Below, piece by piece: positions 14,407-14,407 of a stretch of 14,407 bases of DNA. Source of the stretch: Bacillota bacterium (GTDB taxonomy: Bacteria; Bacillota; Sulfobacillia; Symbiobacteriales; Symbiobacteriaceae); contig JAQBPS010000772.1 in assembly GCA_028287415.1 (NCBI GenBank), forward strand, positions 1 through 14,407, read 5' to 3'. The translations under genes were made by a program, and so were the position numbers. The stretch's first letter is position 1. Each line of letters begins with the position of its first letter. The notes below the pieces were generated by a model. The model was given only the letters and a program-made list of their open reading frames with translations, had not been told where the DNA came from and made no database searches.

Positions 14407-14407
14407 A

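Overview
The window looks like chromosomal DNA from a GC-rich Gram-positive bacterium. Third codon positions are mostly G or C, Shine-Dalgarno sequences are strong (AGGAGG and GGAGGG types), TTG and GTG starts are used, and genes are separated by perfect-stem hairpins. A Symbiobacterium-like Firmicute is my guess from these traits and gene types; it is an inference, not a match I could run.

Layout. On the minus strand, positions 1-976 hold the start of an HrpB-type helicase gene behind a NUDIX hydrolase gene. Divergent from them, 1133-4315 encodes a 1060-residue gingipain-like (C25/caspase-fold) protein without a signal peptide. A truncated, frameshifted NUDIX remnant follows (4321-4540) and ends in a hairpin. 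Positions 4544-6902 hold two cassettes pointing at each other. Each is a roughly 300-residue TPR protein followed at once by a 45-residue precursor with a Sec-type signal peptide (4610-5693 on plus, 6902-5820 on minus). They share one bidirectional terminator at 5762-5805. A divergent DedA-like membrane protein (minus) and a two-gene ABC exporter (plus, 8056-11783) come next. A roughly 330-base stretch without a gene, bounded by hairpins, leads to a membrane GAF-GGDEF protein (12243-13733) and a small membrane-anchored thioredoxin-like protein (13804-14286) that ends in a strong terminator.

How the genes may work together. The TPR/peptide pairs have the layout of RRNPP-type (Rap-Phr-like) quorum-sensing cassettes: a cytosolic TPR receptor followed by an exported pro-peptide. 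Neither TPR protein has an obvious DNA-binding helix-turn-helix, so a Rap-like mode through protein partners is more likely than direct gene control. The two precursors have the same length and both carry a GG-hydrophobic-hydrophobic-E motif just after the predicted cleavage site, which suggests a duplicated pair that has diverged. This is the best candidate for an undescribed system here. The two ABC subunits show complementary defects in their ATPase sites, as in known heterodimeric exporters. Two hairpins, at 11876-11916 (+) and 14368-14406 (-), are copies of one element with a compensatory base-pair change.
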